Assembly (NCBI RefSeq): GCF_965638725.1
Contig: NC_134951.1
Coordinates: forward strand, 1,488,001-1,552,000
Length of the DNA stretch: 64,000 nt
Direction of reading: 5' to 3'
From: Aptenodytes patagonicus
Taxonomy: Eukaryota > Chordata > Aves > Sphenisciformes > Spheniscidae
Of this stretch, positions 23,101 to 31,500 are shown piece by piece; positions within the stretch are counted from its first letter, which is position 1; every line of letters begins with the position of its first letter. A model generated the notes under the pieces. It had not been told where the DNA came from, ran no database searches, and saw nothing but the letters and a program-made list of their open reading frames with translations. Both the position numbers and the translations under genes were made by a program.

Positions 23101-25883
23101 TGTTCTGACTGGCAGGAGAGATGGTAGACAAGGTAAGAGCAGAAATTAAACACGGACTAAAGCAGCTTCTCAAAATATTCCTACCGCTGAGAGCCAAGAG
23201 CGTGACTGAGCCTCAACTGTCACTCACAAAGGTGTGTCACCAGGGTGGGATCCGGAGCCTTATTCCGTACACGGAAGCCATCCCAGATATCGCTAAGATA
23301 TCGCCTGTCCTCTGCATTGTCACACGGTGGCCTCTCCCTTCCCTGAGGTCACAAGCTAAAGCTGCGTGCAGGCGCAGCCCCGGGGCGGGCGGTGGTTTCT
23401 CCAGAACCGGCCTGCGGCTCTCCTCGTGCCGGGGCTGCCCCCGCAGCACGAAGCCGCCAGCGAGGCACCTCTCAGCTCCCGGGGGCGGCCCCAGCACAGC
23501 AGCCGCTTGGGAGTCCCACCGTAACTGTTTCTGTCGGGTGACTCACCCGGATAACCACCTCTCAGTGACTGACGCCGATGTCAACAGGCAACGAAGCACC
23601 AAGGGGCGTCTTCTGCCACCAACCGCGCTGCCCTGGCAGTCCAGGAGCGCTTCCAAGTCCCCATCACGCAGGGCAAGACTAAATTTAATTTAATAAGGTC
23701 CCATGGTGGGCCTGACCAAAGGCGCAGGCGGCCCAGCAACCTGTCTCCGAAGCGCAAGGACAGGGCAAGCATGCAGCGATCCTCCCCCCCCCCGCGCGTC
23801 CTCCCAGCCATCACACCCCGGGGGCTCCAGACTTCCAGAGCCAGACGGGGAGGTCTGTAAGCCGCAGCCCTCGGTGCGAGAAGAGCCCCGAGCAGGGGAG
23901 GGCAGAGAAACCCAGCAGCAGCCTCGTGTCCCATCAGCTGGCTCCGGAGTCGGCTCCAACAGCTTGATTTGCCATTTAAGCGACGCAGGCCGTGCCGGAA
24001 ACTCACCCACGATGTTCGGGTGCTGGAGGTTTTTCAAGATCTTGGCCTCTTCGTTCAGTCTCTCCTGATAGATGCTTTGCTGGCTCCTGTTGCATTTGGA
24101 ATCAACTTTCTTCACAGCCCAAGGGGAGCGAGACAAACCTCTGGGAGATCTGCTTGGGAAAACCCACACGCCTCAGAACCGCTCTGTTCGTAAGCGGCGC
24201 CACGGTTCAAGCCCACACAGGGCACTGAGGAGCTGTTCTGGAGAGCGTCTGCCTTTATTTTGTGGAATTTGTAAAGAACAACGCTAAAATAAACTGAAGT
24301 TTGCTATCGTGCACACCGCAGAGGTGCGTAGCAATGCTTCGCCCGTACACAGCGCTGCTCCATCGAATTTTCAAGCATTTTAGAAAAGGAGACTGTATCG
24401 ATTCTCATTTTCAGGTGGAGGAGCCGAGGCACGGGGAGGGAAGCACCTTGCCCAGCAGGCCAAAGCAGAGCCAGGAACGGACCCCAAATGCCTGAATTCC
24501 AGGCCGGGGAATGGCTGATGGGGTTATCCCAAAACGACGGGCTCCTTCCCAGCACCGACACCTCCAGCACGCACGGGAAAGCTGGAAATCCCACACCCCT
24601 TCCCCGACACCGTGCCCATTGGAAGGGGGGCAGGCAGCATCCGAAGGCAGCACTTTCTTGCTCAGAGCTCAACCGCTTTCCATCCCCTATATTATTCTAG
24701 GGGGGGGGGGAAGATGCCAAGCCCCGTTCCCGAGCCCCACGGCACGCCTGTGCTCTCGCACGTACCTTTTCATCAAGTAGACGCTGACCCCAGTGCCGTA
24801 TCCAAGCTTCTGCATGAAGGGAGAGGCTGGGATAGTGACGGAAACCGGCCCCCCATCTAAAAAGAAAAGAGAAACCCAGCCCCGCTGCCGAGCCCTTGCA
24901 GCAGATCAAACAGCAAGCAGCAGCTTCGCAGCTTCTCGCTGGCAGCTTTGATGCCCTGATCGCAAATGACCTGTGTGACTCCACCGCACGTGCTGCGCTG
25001 CGTTACAGAACCGCTTCAGATTTCAGAAAAGCTCCTCGCCCACCCCCTCCCCCCGCCCCCGCCTGCCAGCACCTTACCAAAACGCCGGTCCCACCGAGCT
25101 GCAGCCGCCACCCTCCTTAGGTCTCTCACCCAGGACAACTTTCTACGAGGTGTTGTGCAACGTTTTTATGTTCAAGCCTGATCTTAGGCGCAGCTTTTTG
25201 GTCCTGTCTACTCTCCGGGCTAAGCACCCGTACTGGGTTTGGCTGGGACAGAGTTTATTTTCTTCATAAGCAGCAGCTTCGCGCTGGTTTGGGCTGGGGG
25301 GGAGTTAATTTTCTTGACAGTAGCTGGTACGGGGCTGCGTTTTGGATCCGTGCTGGAAACGGCGTTGATGACACAGGGTTGTTTTAGCTATTGCTGAGCA
25401 GTGCTGGCACGGAGTCGAGGCCTTTTCTGCTTCTCGCCCCACCCCACCAGCGAGCAGGCTGGGGGGGCACGAGGAGCTGGGAGGGGACACGGCCGGGACA
25501 GCTGACCCCGACTGACCCAAGGGATGTCCCGCACCATGAGTTTGCTTTGCTTGCGCGCGTGGCTTTTGCTTTACCGATTAAACTGGTTTTATCTCAACCC
25601 ACGAGTTTTCTCACTTTTACCTTTCCGATTCTCTCCCCCATCCCGCCGGGGGGGGGGGAGCGAGGGAGCGGCTGGGTGGGGCTGAGCTGCCCACGGGGGG
25701 TTAAACCACGACACCCACCCCGACAGGCCGGTTTAACACCCATCGCCTCCCCACAGCGGAGCACCGGGCCCACGCTCAGTTTCCCTGCCAACCCCTCTGG
25801 AAATATTGGGGGCTCACGCCTGAACGTGACTCACCGGGTTTCTCCCTGTGGGCCAGGTTGTTTTGAGACTTGAAGGCTTCCAT
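16902..25883 (-). CDS. PBK: PBK / TOPK, PDZ-binding mitotic kinase (complete coding span)
   Basis: A Ser/Thr kinase of the MAPKK-like group, active in mitosis and acting on p38/JNK/ERK-pathway and histone targets. Coding exons in order: 25883-25835, 24856-24766, 24149-24007, 22218-22049, 21049-20920, 19202-19026, 17107-16902. All junctions are GT/AG and phase-consistent. The product is 321 residues (human 322). Motifs: Gly-rich loop LGYGTGV (about 34-40), WAVKKV with the ATP-binding Lys (about 60), EEAKIL helix C (about 80-85), catalytic HGDIKSSN (161-168) with Gly in place of the usual Arg of HRD, DVG in place of DFG (182-184), and [10 protein letters not shown] (about 204-213). HGD and DVG are characteristic of PBK and do not show loss of activity. 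Compared with human, the N-terminal Thr-Pro site and the C-terminal TxV PDZ ligand are absent. Codons and splice sites look intact. Confidence 0.96.
17108..19025 (-). other. PBK last intron, carrying a CR1 copy
   Basis: About 680 bp of CR1 (17186-17865) occupies the 3' part of this intron. A C-run at about 18267-18279 and otherwise unique GC-rich sequence fill the rest. Confidence 0.7.
17186..17865 (-). mobile_element. CR1 LINE fragment, antisense on plus (same strand as PBK)
   Basis: Read on the minus strand it contains the CR1 ORF2 C-terminal region ([58 protein letters not shown]) and the 3' UTR ending at TTGGAAGGGACC on plus. The upstream part of ORF2 is absent, and the open frame is 183 codons before it breaks. 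The copy is 5'-truncated and cannot move by itself. Confidence 0.93.
19026..19202 (-). CDS. PBK: PBK exon, activation-segment end and helix F
   Basis: A 177-nt exon (acceptor CCTTCCAG, donor GAAG|GTTTGT). It encodes [20 protein letters not shown], then [20 protein letters not shown] and [25 protein letters not shown] is the PBK version of the APE motif, and [12 protein letters not shown] contains the conserved Asp of helix F. Confidence 0.96.
19203..20919 (-). other. PBK intron
   Basis: GC-rich unique sequence. No repeat or further exon is recognised. Confidence 0.6.
20920..21049 (-). CDS. PBK: PBK catalytic-loop exon
   Basis: A 130-nt exon (acceptor CTGCCTCTTAG, donor ACCG|GTAGGT). It encodes [20 protein letters not shown], then [20 protein letters not shown]. 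It carries the catalytic Asp and Lys of HGDIK, the metal-binding Asn, and the Asp of DVG. Confidence 0.97.
21050..22048 (-). other. PBK intron
   Basis: Unique GC-rich sequence with A-runs at about 21777-21788 and 21871-21881. No other feature is recognised. Confidence 0.6.
22049..22218 (-). CDS. PBK: PBK exon, N-lobe to hinge
   Basis: A 170-nt exon (acceptor TTTGTTTGAAG, donor CTGAAG|GTAAGT). It encodes [20 protein letters not shown], then [19 protein letters not shown] and [29 protein letters not shown] is the hinge that contacts the adenine of ATP. Confidence 0.96.
22219..24006 (-). other. PBK intron
   Basis: About 1.8 kb of unique sequence. No exon or repeat family is recognised. Confidence 0.6.
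24007..24149 (-). CDS. PBK: PBK exon with ATP-binding lysine
   Basis: A 143-nt exon (acceptor GCTTGGGAAAACCCACACG reversed, ending in CAG; donor GTGG|GTGAGT). It encodes [20 protein letters not shown], then [20 protein letters not shown] and [12 protein letters not shown] holds the beta-3 Lys, and EEAKIL holds the helix-C Glu that pairs with it. Confidence 0.96.
24150..24765 (-). other. PBK intron
   Basis: Unique sequence with a G-run at about 24701-24711. No other feature is recognised. Confidence 0.6.
24766..24856 (-). CDS. PBK: PBK exon with glycine-rich loop
   Basis: A 91-nt exon (acceptor TTTTCTTTTTAG, donor AAAAG|GTACGT). It encodes [20 protein letters not shown], then [31 protein letters not shown] matches human PBK almost exactly. 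Confidence 0.95.
24857..25834 (-). other. PBK intron with solo LTR
   Basis: A roughly 480-bp ERV-like LTR (25230-25712) occupies half of this intron. The remainder is unique. Confidence 0.65.
25230..25712 (+). mobile_element. Avian ERV solo LTR (ERVL-like)
   Basis: The sequence starts TACTGGGTTTGGCTGGGACA and ends GGTTAAACCACGACA. In between are blocks I recognise from a common avian endogenous-retrovirus LTR: TTAATTTTCTTGACAGTAGC, then TCAACCCACGAGTTTTCTCA, then a G-run with GAGCGAGGGAGCGG. No gag, pol or env sequence lies on either side, so it is a solo LTR. It looks internally shortened around 25536-25545. The exact family name is not certain. Confidence 0.72.
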
Positions 25884-25904
25884 CGCCGCAAACCGTCCCG
25901 ATCC
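25835..25904 (-). CDS. PBK: PBK first coding exon (start codon at 25883)
   Basis: The acceptor on minus is GCTCTAG|GGATCGG. ATG lies at 25883-25881 after 21 nt of 5' UTR, and the exon ends CCCG|GTGAGT. It encodes [16 protein letters not shown]. The phase (one base out) fits the next exon. Human PBK starts MEGISNFKTPSKL; at the matching position this sequence has KSQNNL. Confidence 0.85.
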
Positions 25905-27268
25905 CTAGAGCAGAGGAGAGGCTCTATTACACCTCCACCCCCAAAAACGCTGGAGGAAACCGCTCAGAGGGACCCGGGGAGCGCGAGCTGCGCGGGGCTC
26001 AAGCCCTAACCCACGCAGGGGCATTACGGACACCACGACAGTAGAGCGGAGGACATTAATTACAGAAATCACACCCGCTGGGAGTCCCCGACTGCTAATT
26101 TGGCGTCTCCCGGCTCTGCTCAGCGAGCGGGCTGACAGCTGAAGCAGGGATGTGCTTTCCAGCACTCCCGGCTCCGCGGGCTCCCTCCTTCCCCAGCAGC
26201 TTGTCACCGCTGTGTCCCCCGCGGGGCTGATCGCCCCCGGGGCCGGCTCGCAGCGGGGAACGAACCCCCTAAGGGGTCTGGGGGCGGCTCTGAAGTCAGG
26301 CAAGAGCCCTGGGACCGGTGTCCTAAGGGAACTGGCAGGTGACGTGGCACCGAGGGAAGGAGCTGGTGGCGGGGGGGGGGGGGGGGGGGGGGGCGTCCCC
26401 AGGCTGCTCCCCCCAGGACAGCCCCTCCTCCCCCCAGCACAGCCAGCACCACAGCAGGGGTGGGACCGAGGGCCCACCTCTGGGGTGATGGGGGGGGAAT
26501 CCCAGTTGAGGGAGACAGGGGAGGGACTCCCAGATCCCACCTTTGGGGGTGTCCAGGCGGGGGGGGGGGGAGCAGGAGAGACTGCTGGGTGCCATCTCTG
26601 GGGGTGAGGGGGGTCCCATGAGAGGACTGCTGGGTGCTGTCTCTGGGGGTGAGGGGGGTCCTAGGCTGGGGGGGGGAGGGGGGAGGGGCAGGAGAGGACT
26701 GCTGGGTGCCGTCTCTGGGGGTGATGGGGGGTCCAGCGGGGGGGGGGGGGGAGGGGCAGGAGAGGACTGCTGGGTGCCGTCTCTGGGGGTGATGGGGGGT
26801 CCCAGGCGGGGGGGGGGGGGGGGGCAGGAGAGGACTGCTGGGTGCCGTCTCTCGGGGTGAGGGGGGGGTCTCCCAGGTCGCGGGGGGGAGGGGAGGCAGG
26901 AGGGACCTCCCGGGTCCCACCTCTGGGAGCGAGGGGGGAGTCTGAGGTTGGGGCGGGGTGGGAGGGGCAGAGGATGACTGCGGGGTCCCACCCCCGGGGG
27001 TGAGGAGGGGGGGTGGTGGTGGTGGGGGGGTGGTAGAGGCCTCCCGGGTCCCACCTGAGGAGTGGGGGGGGGGGGGGGCCCAGGCCGGGGGCCTGAGGGC
27101 AGAAGGAGGAGCCGGGGCTGCCGGAACCCGCCTCGGCGAGGGCGGGGGAAGCTGGGCAAGCCCCGAACGCCGAGGCGCCCCCCCTCCCCGGCCGGCAACA
27201 TAAACCGGGCCCCGAGGGGAGGGGGGCGGCCCCCGCCCCCCAACACCGAGCCCGGCCCCGGCCGTTAC
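25905..27268 (-). other. PBK intron 1 with G-rich VNTR
   Basis: Lies between the non-coding first exon and the start-codon exon. About half is a poly-G minisatellite (26371-27060). The remaining 5' part next to the promoter is CpG-rich. Confidence 0.6.
26371..27075 (+). repeat. G-rich minisatellite (about 66-70-bp units)
   Basis: A G23 run at 26371-26393 is followed by units built on AGGAGAGGACTGCTGGGTGC, CGTCTCTGGGGGTGATGGGG and a G-run of 10-15. Clear units start near 26573, 26620, 26689, 26757 and 26825, with more degenerate ones on both sides. Long proline/glycine open frames here come only from the repeat. Confidence 0.88.
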
Positions 27269-27420
27269 CTGCCGCCGCCGCCGCCGCCGTTTGAATCCTG
27301 CGCGCGGGAACTCCGCCCCCCCCCCCCGCACGGCGGCCGCGGGCGGACAAACACCGCGGAACGCGGAGGGGGGCGGGGTCAGACCAGGGAGGCGGGGTCA
27401 GACCAAGGGGCGGGCGCCTT
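27075..27420 (-). promoter_or_regulatory. PBK: PBK CpG-island promoter (predicted)
   Basis: A dense CpG stretch surrounds a likely non-coding first exon, whose donor CAG|GTAACGGC on minus places the exon end at 27269. Sites seen: TTTGAA at 27290-27295 (CHR-like), GCGGGAA at 27304-27310 (E2F-like) and several GGGCGGGG boxes at 27368-27416, two in the direct repeat GGCGGGGTCAGACCA. A CHR/E2F pair suits a G2/M gene. The transcription start is inferred, not shown. Confidence 0.55.
27269..27300 (-). other. PBK: PBK non-coding first exon (approximate)
   Basis: The minus strand reads GGATTCAAACGGCGGCGG and continues to CGGCAG|GTAACGG, a good donor. Joining it to the acceptor at 25905 puts a GCC-repeat 5' UTR ahead of the ATG. 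The upstream limit is a guess. Confidence 0.45.
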
Positions 27421-28040
27421 TGGGGTGAGCCTCGGGGATCCCCAAGCTCTGAGGGGGAGTTTGCGGGGGGGGGGGGGGGGCGCGGATGGGTTCCCAAGTG
27501 CTTTTGGGGGGGGTCTGTCGGGTCCCCAAGGCCTTGGGGGGCACCTGCGAGGGGTCCTCGAGGCTTTGGAGGGGGCACCAGGGTCACCAGGCTTTGGGGG
27601 GGGTCTCTATGGGATTCCCAAGGCTTTTAGGGAGGGTCTGCAGGGGGTCCCCAAGTCCTTCGGGAGGGTCTCTAGGGTGCAGCAGGGTCCCCAAGCCCTT
27701 GTGGGTGTCTCTGTGGGTCCTCAAGCCCGTGGGGGAGGGTCTCTCATGGGGTCCCCGCACCCTTGGGAGGGACCTCTGGGGGTCACTGGGGTCCCCAAGC
27801 CCTTGGCGGGGTCTCCATGGCACTGCCAACCCCTTGGGGGGGGGTGTGTCTCTGTGGGGCCCCCAGGCCATGGGGGCGTGGGGGGCGTCTCTGGGGTTCA
27901 GCAGGGTTCCCAAGCCCTTGGGGGGGGGGGGGTTTCTGGGGGGCCCCCTGAGCCCCAGGGGGGTGCCTCTGGGGGGGATCCTCAAGCCCTGGGGGGAGGG
28001 TGTCTCTGTGGGTGAGCTTGGGGGGGGGGGGGGGGCCTCA
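27420..28040 (+). repeat. Second G-rich minisatellite, between PBK and SCARA5
   Basis: Degenerate tandem units of roughly 35-65 bp built on GTCCCCAAGCCCTTGGGGG and GGGTCTCTGTGGG, with G-runs up to about 16. The array fills most of the gap between the PBK promoter and the SCARA5 3' end. Open frames of 190-317 codons across it are repeat artefacts. Confidence 0.85.
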
Positions 28041-28221
28041 GGCACCCTGGGGTGCTCTGTACCCCCACCCAACACGCAGGGGCTTCTTGAACCAGGGCTG
28101 AGCCAGACCCAGGGTCTGTATTTACGCCCCCCCCCCCCCGACCCCCCATGAATCCCCATCGCTCATCCCCCCCTTCTCCGAGTACGGCTGCGCCAGCACG
28201 GTGGAGAATAATAAAGAGGCA
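28041..28221. other. Intergenic, downstream of SCARA5
   Basis: A C-run lies at about 28127-28138. Nothing else is recognised before the SCARA5 poly(A) signal. Confidence 0.5.
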
Positions 28222-28227
28222 TTTATT
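28222..28227 (-). terminator. SCARA5: SCARA5 polyadenylation signal AATAAA
   Basis: TTTATT on plus, so AATAAA on minus, about 145 bp after the expected SCARA5 stop codon. The 28228-28371 interval is then a short 3' UTR that includes a C-run (G-run in the transcript) at 28357-28370. Confidence 0.6.
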
Positions 28228-28371
28228 TCTCTAATAATAAAACCATTTCAGGAAGCACAGGTGAGATCCGTGGGGGTGGGCCGAGACCCCCACCCCCCCC
28301 ACCACCCCCGGACCCCCGCAGCCAGACCGGGGGGTGTCCCGTCGTGTCCCGTGTCCCCCCCCCCCCCCCCA

Positions 28372-28509
28372 TCACGGCGTCAGGCATTTCACGCCGGCGT
28401 CCTCGGCGTGGCCGCAGTTGGTCTTGCCCCAGCTGGAGAAGCTGCAGCGCAGAAGGCTCTCCTCCCGTCCCCTTGCAGGAGACGTCGTCCATCCAGATCC
28501 TCCCCGTGC
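28372..28509 (-). CDS. SCARA5: SCARA5 last exon, second half of SRCR domain (frameshifted as written)
   Basis: Acceptor CGTTTTTGCAG, then [14 protein letters not shown] in the frame set by the previous exon. The expected continuation [20 protein letters not shown], then [10 protein letters not shown] and TGA (28374-28372), is in the next frame. The exon is 138 nt, one more than the 137 that would fit. The extra base is a G in the GGG on minus at 28466-28464. Uncorrected, the frame misses the stop and runs to 28223, over the poly(A) signal, losing three SRCR cysteines. Confidence 0.88.
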   Translation of the reverse strand, partial: ARGGSGWTTSPARGREESLLRCSFSSWGKTNCGHAEDAGVKCLTP

Positions 28510-31500
28510 CTGCAAAAACGGGGGAACCCGGTGAGCGGCGCCGGCACCGGCGGGCACCGGCACCTCGGCGGATCCCTTCCAGCCACGGATGCACGCGCAT
28601 CCCCGCGTCGCCAGGGTAAGGCAGAAATAATTCGGCCGTTCCCGAACAAAAGGCTTCATCCGTTACGAAAATTCCCTCCCCTAACTATTGTGTCGAGCCT
28701 TCTTTATAGTAACGTGCGTTAGTTTCGTTAAAATACATTAGTTCACGTTACACGCTGTAGCGTAAAGAGGTGGTGGGGTTTTGCTGGAGATCTTCGTATT
28801 TTTCATGCTTAAGATTTCGGGGGCTACCGAGCCCCCGGGGACGGCACAACCCCTGTTCTGGAGGAAAGACCCCCGGGGAGGCCGCCAGCCGCCAGCGTGG
28901 GGGGGGGGGGGGGGGGGGGAGGGGGGCTGCGGCCACACCACGCTCGATGGGGCACCGACGGGGTTCTCCTGCCCCGTCGAGGGTGACCGAAGGCGGCACC
29001 GCGGTGTGGCAGGACCTTTTGGGGCTGTGCCTCTGCATCTGCTGGGCACCTGCAGGCTGCTGGGTCGGGGGGGCTTTCGGGCGCTTTCATTGCCGTGCCG
29101 AGGGGGTCACGGGTGGAGGAGCGGCGGCTCTTCCCAGTTGGGACACCCCGAGCCAAGCCTGTCCCCCCACTGCAGGCTCTGGATGACGGCGTGCCAGGAT
29201 CCCAAGCGGCTCTACCAGCTTTGGGGGGGGGTGGGGGGGTGGGGGTGGAGGACCAGGGTGGGAGACAGGGGGAAGAAACCCAGGAGCGGGCAACCAGGGC
29301 ACTGGTGGTGAAACAAGCTCTGAGGTCTCCCAAGGCTGGTGTGAAGGACACCGACTCTTGGAGGGGCCCAGCTGTGCTCGCGGAGAAGGTCTGGCCAACC
29401 TCTTCGTGGCTAGATGATGGCCGTGGTGGCTACCTGCTTTTGGGATCCGTCGTCTCCTTGGCAGCCCCGAGCAGTTGGAGAGAAGGCAACTCAAGGAGTT
29501 AAAAAGCCTGCGTGGAAGGGGAGCTGGTCTGGGCAGAAACACCCCGACCCAACAGTTTGGGGCCAAAGGCCACCCCTCCGCCCACCAAAGCGTTCCTGAC
29601 ATTTCCCCTATGTTTCTGAAAGCTTTTCCTTTTTTTTTTCCCCCCCTTTTGTTATTCTAAAAAGAAAATAGATCTCAAAAGTCACCTCCGGCTGAAAAAC
29701 CCAAAGCGGCCATTCAAAACCCACAAGCCCCGGGGCCGGTTCTGCAGCGCTGGGTCAGCGTGCGGCAGGGCGTGCGCACCGAGGGGGCCGGAGCGGAGGA
29801 AGGAGCCGCCCGGGGCCAGCACCGGCGACGCGCTCGCACGCGGTCCCGCAAGCCAACGCCAAAATATTTGCAGCCGGCCGGGGCCGGCCGTGCTGAATAA
29901 ACCGGTGCTCGACCAGACTGAAGCTTCTCGGGCCACCACAGCCCCTTGTCCTGCTCGTGGGGGACGTGCTGGATGCCTCCAGGCTCATTTTTGGGGGGGT
30001 CTCTGGTTTATTTATGGGCTGGCCCCGGGTATTGCTGCTGGATGAGGTGGGGGTAGAGGTTGGAAGGGTCTTACCTTGGCCGAACCGGGCCATGCGGTAC
30101 ACCTCCTCGGCGCCTCGGAAGCCCAGCATCCGGCACACCACGTCTCCATCCTTCTTGTCCCAGCCGTCGTCACACACTGTGCCCCAACGCCGGTCGTAGA
30201 AGACCTCCACCCGTCCCTCGTGGGAGCCGGAGCCGTTCACCAGCCGAATCATCCCCTCCTCAGCAGTGGCTGCCGGGAAGAGAGAGGGAGGTCAGAGGGG
30301 GTGTGGTGGCATCTCCAAGTGCTGCCCCTTGCCCGCCTTGGACCACCTCCCGTGCCCTCCCTGTGGTGCCCGCGGCTGCAGAAAGCGCTGGGTGATGGAC
30401 CACCGGGTGACCTGAGGACACCCCGTCACCACTGGATATGGTGCTGGAGGGGTCCCATCAAACCCAGGGGTTTGCTGGAGGAGGCTGAGCCTTGCAATGG
30501 TCATGCCAAGATGGGAAACCCGTTTGCAGCCTAAAAGTGCTGCAGGGAGGGCAGGCACCGAGCGAGGATCAGTCCTGAAGCCATCAAGGTGAGGGACGTC
30601 TCCCAAACGGAGACAGCTCAGGCTTGCGATGAGAAGAGAGATCTGAACAACCACGCGGGAGGAGGAAGACGCCGGCGAAACCGGGGCACAAGTATTTTCC
30701 AAAAGGGAATCTCAGGTGACTGGGAGGCTCTTCCAGCCCGGAGGCAGGACCCCGGACCGAGTCCACGCTGCCCAGGTGGACCCTGACGTCGTGCTTGAGG
30801 GGAGGCTCACGTCGGTCCGAAAGGCCAAACTGGGGTGGGGGGACATGGCTTGTCCCCCTCCCCACCGTGGCTTTGCTCCCTCCGCTCCCAGTTGCCTTTC
30901 TGTGGCTGCTCAGCCTTCCTCCCCTCCATCACCGCCCTCCTACCAGGCGAGACCAGCACGGTCGCCCTTCATCCTTCAGCCAGGGAGAGGCACGGGCTGG
31001 TGGTAGTTTATCTGACAGGGGCATGACCGAGGAGCTCAGCACCAAAACCAAACCACAGCGGTTCCTCCTCCACCCCCAGCCGAGGAAACCCAGCGAAAGG
31101 AACACGCCGCAGATCCCGTTATTTGGGATGAGAGAGGGGTTGAACGGAGAAAATCGCTGTCAGGCAGCTGGGCTCGCTCCGTGACTCACCGTGGGCTGGG
31201 ACGGCAGCCAAGGGTGGAGCTGGACTCCCCCGAACAAGGTTGTATTGCAGCTGCTCGGAGATTGTTATTTAAAGACATTTTCTCAAAGCCAGGGCTTGGG
31301 TTTGGTTCCCCTCCCCCCCCCCCCCCCCCTCAAAACACACGTTCCCGCTGGAAATGCTCAATGACATTACTTCTCAAACGCGAAGATAAATGGGGTTTGG
31401 ATTGCTGCGTGAAGCATTTCCAGGCAGACCGAGGTCTCCTCCTTGATGGCCGTCAACGCTCCAGCTCATCCTCTACATCCCAAGCTGGTCCCTGGTGGAG

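Noticed and set aside
26204-27587. Proline- or glycine-rich open frames of 300-375 codons on both strands
   Set aside because: They are produced by the G-rich minisatellite and CpG island. They have no start context, splice signal or family similarity, and the frame differs between repeat units.
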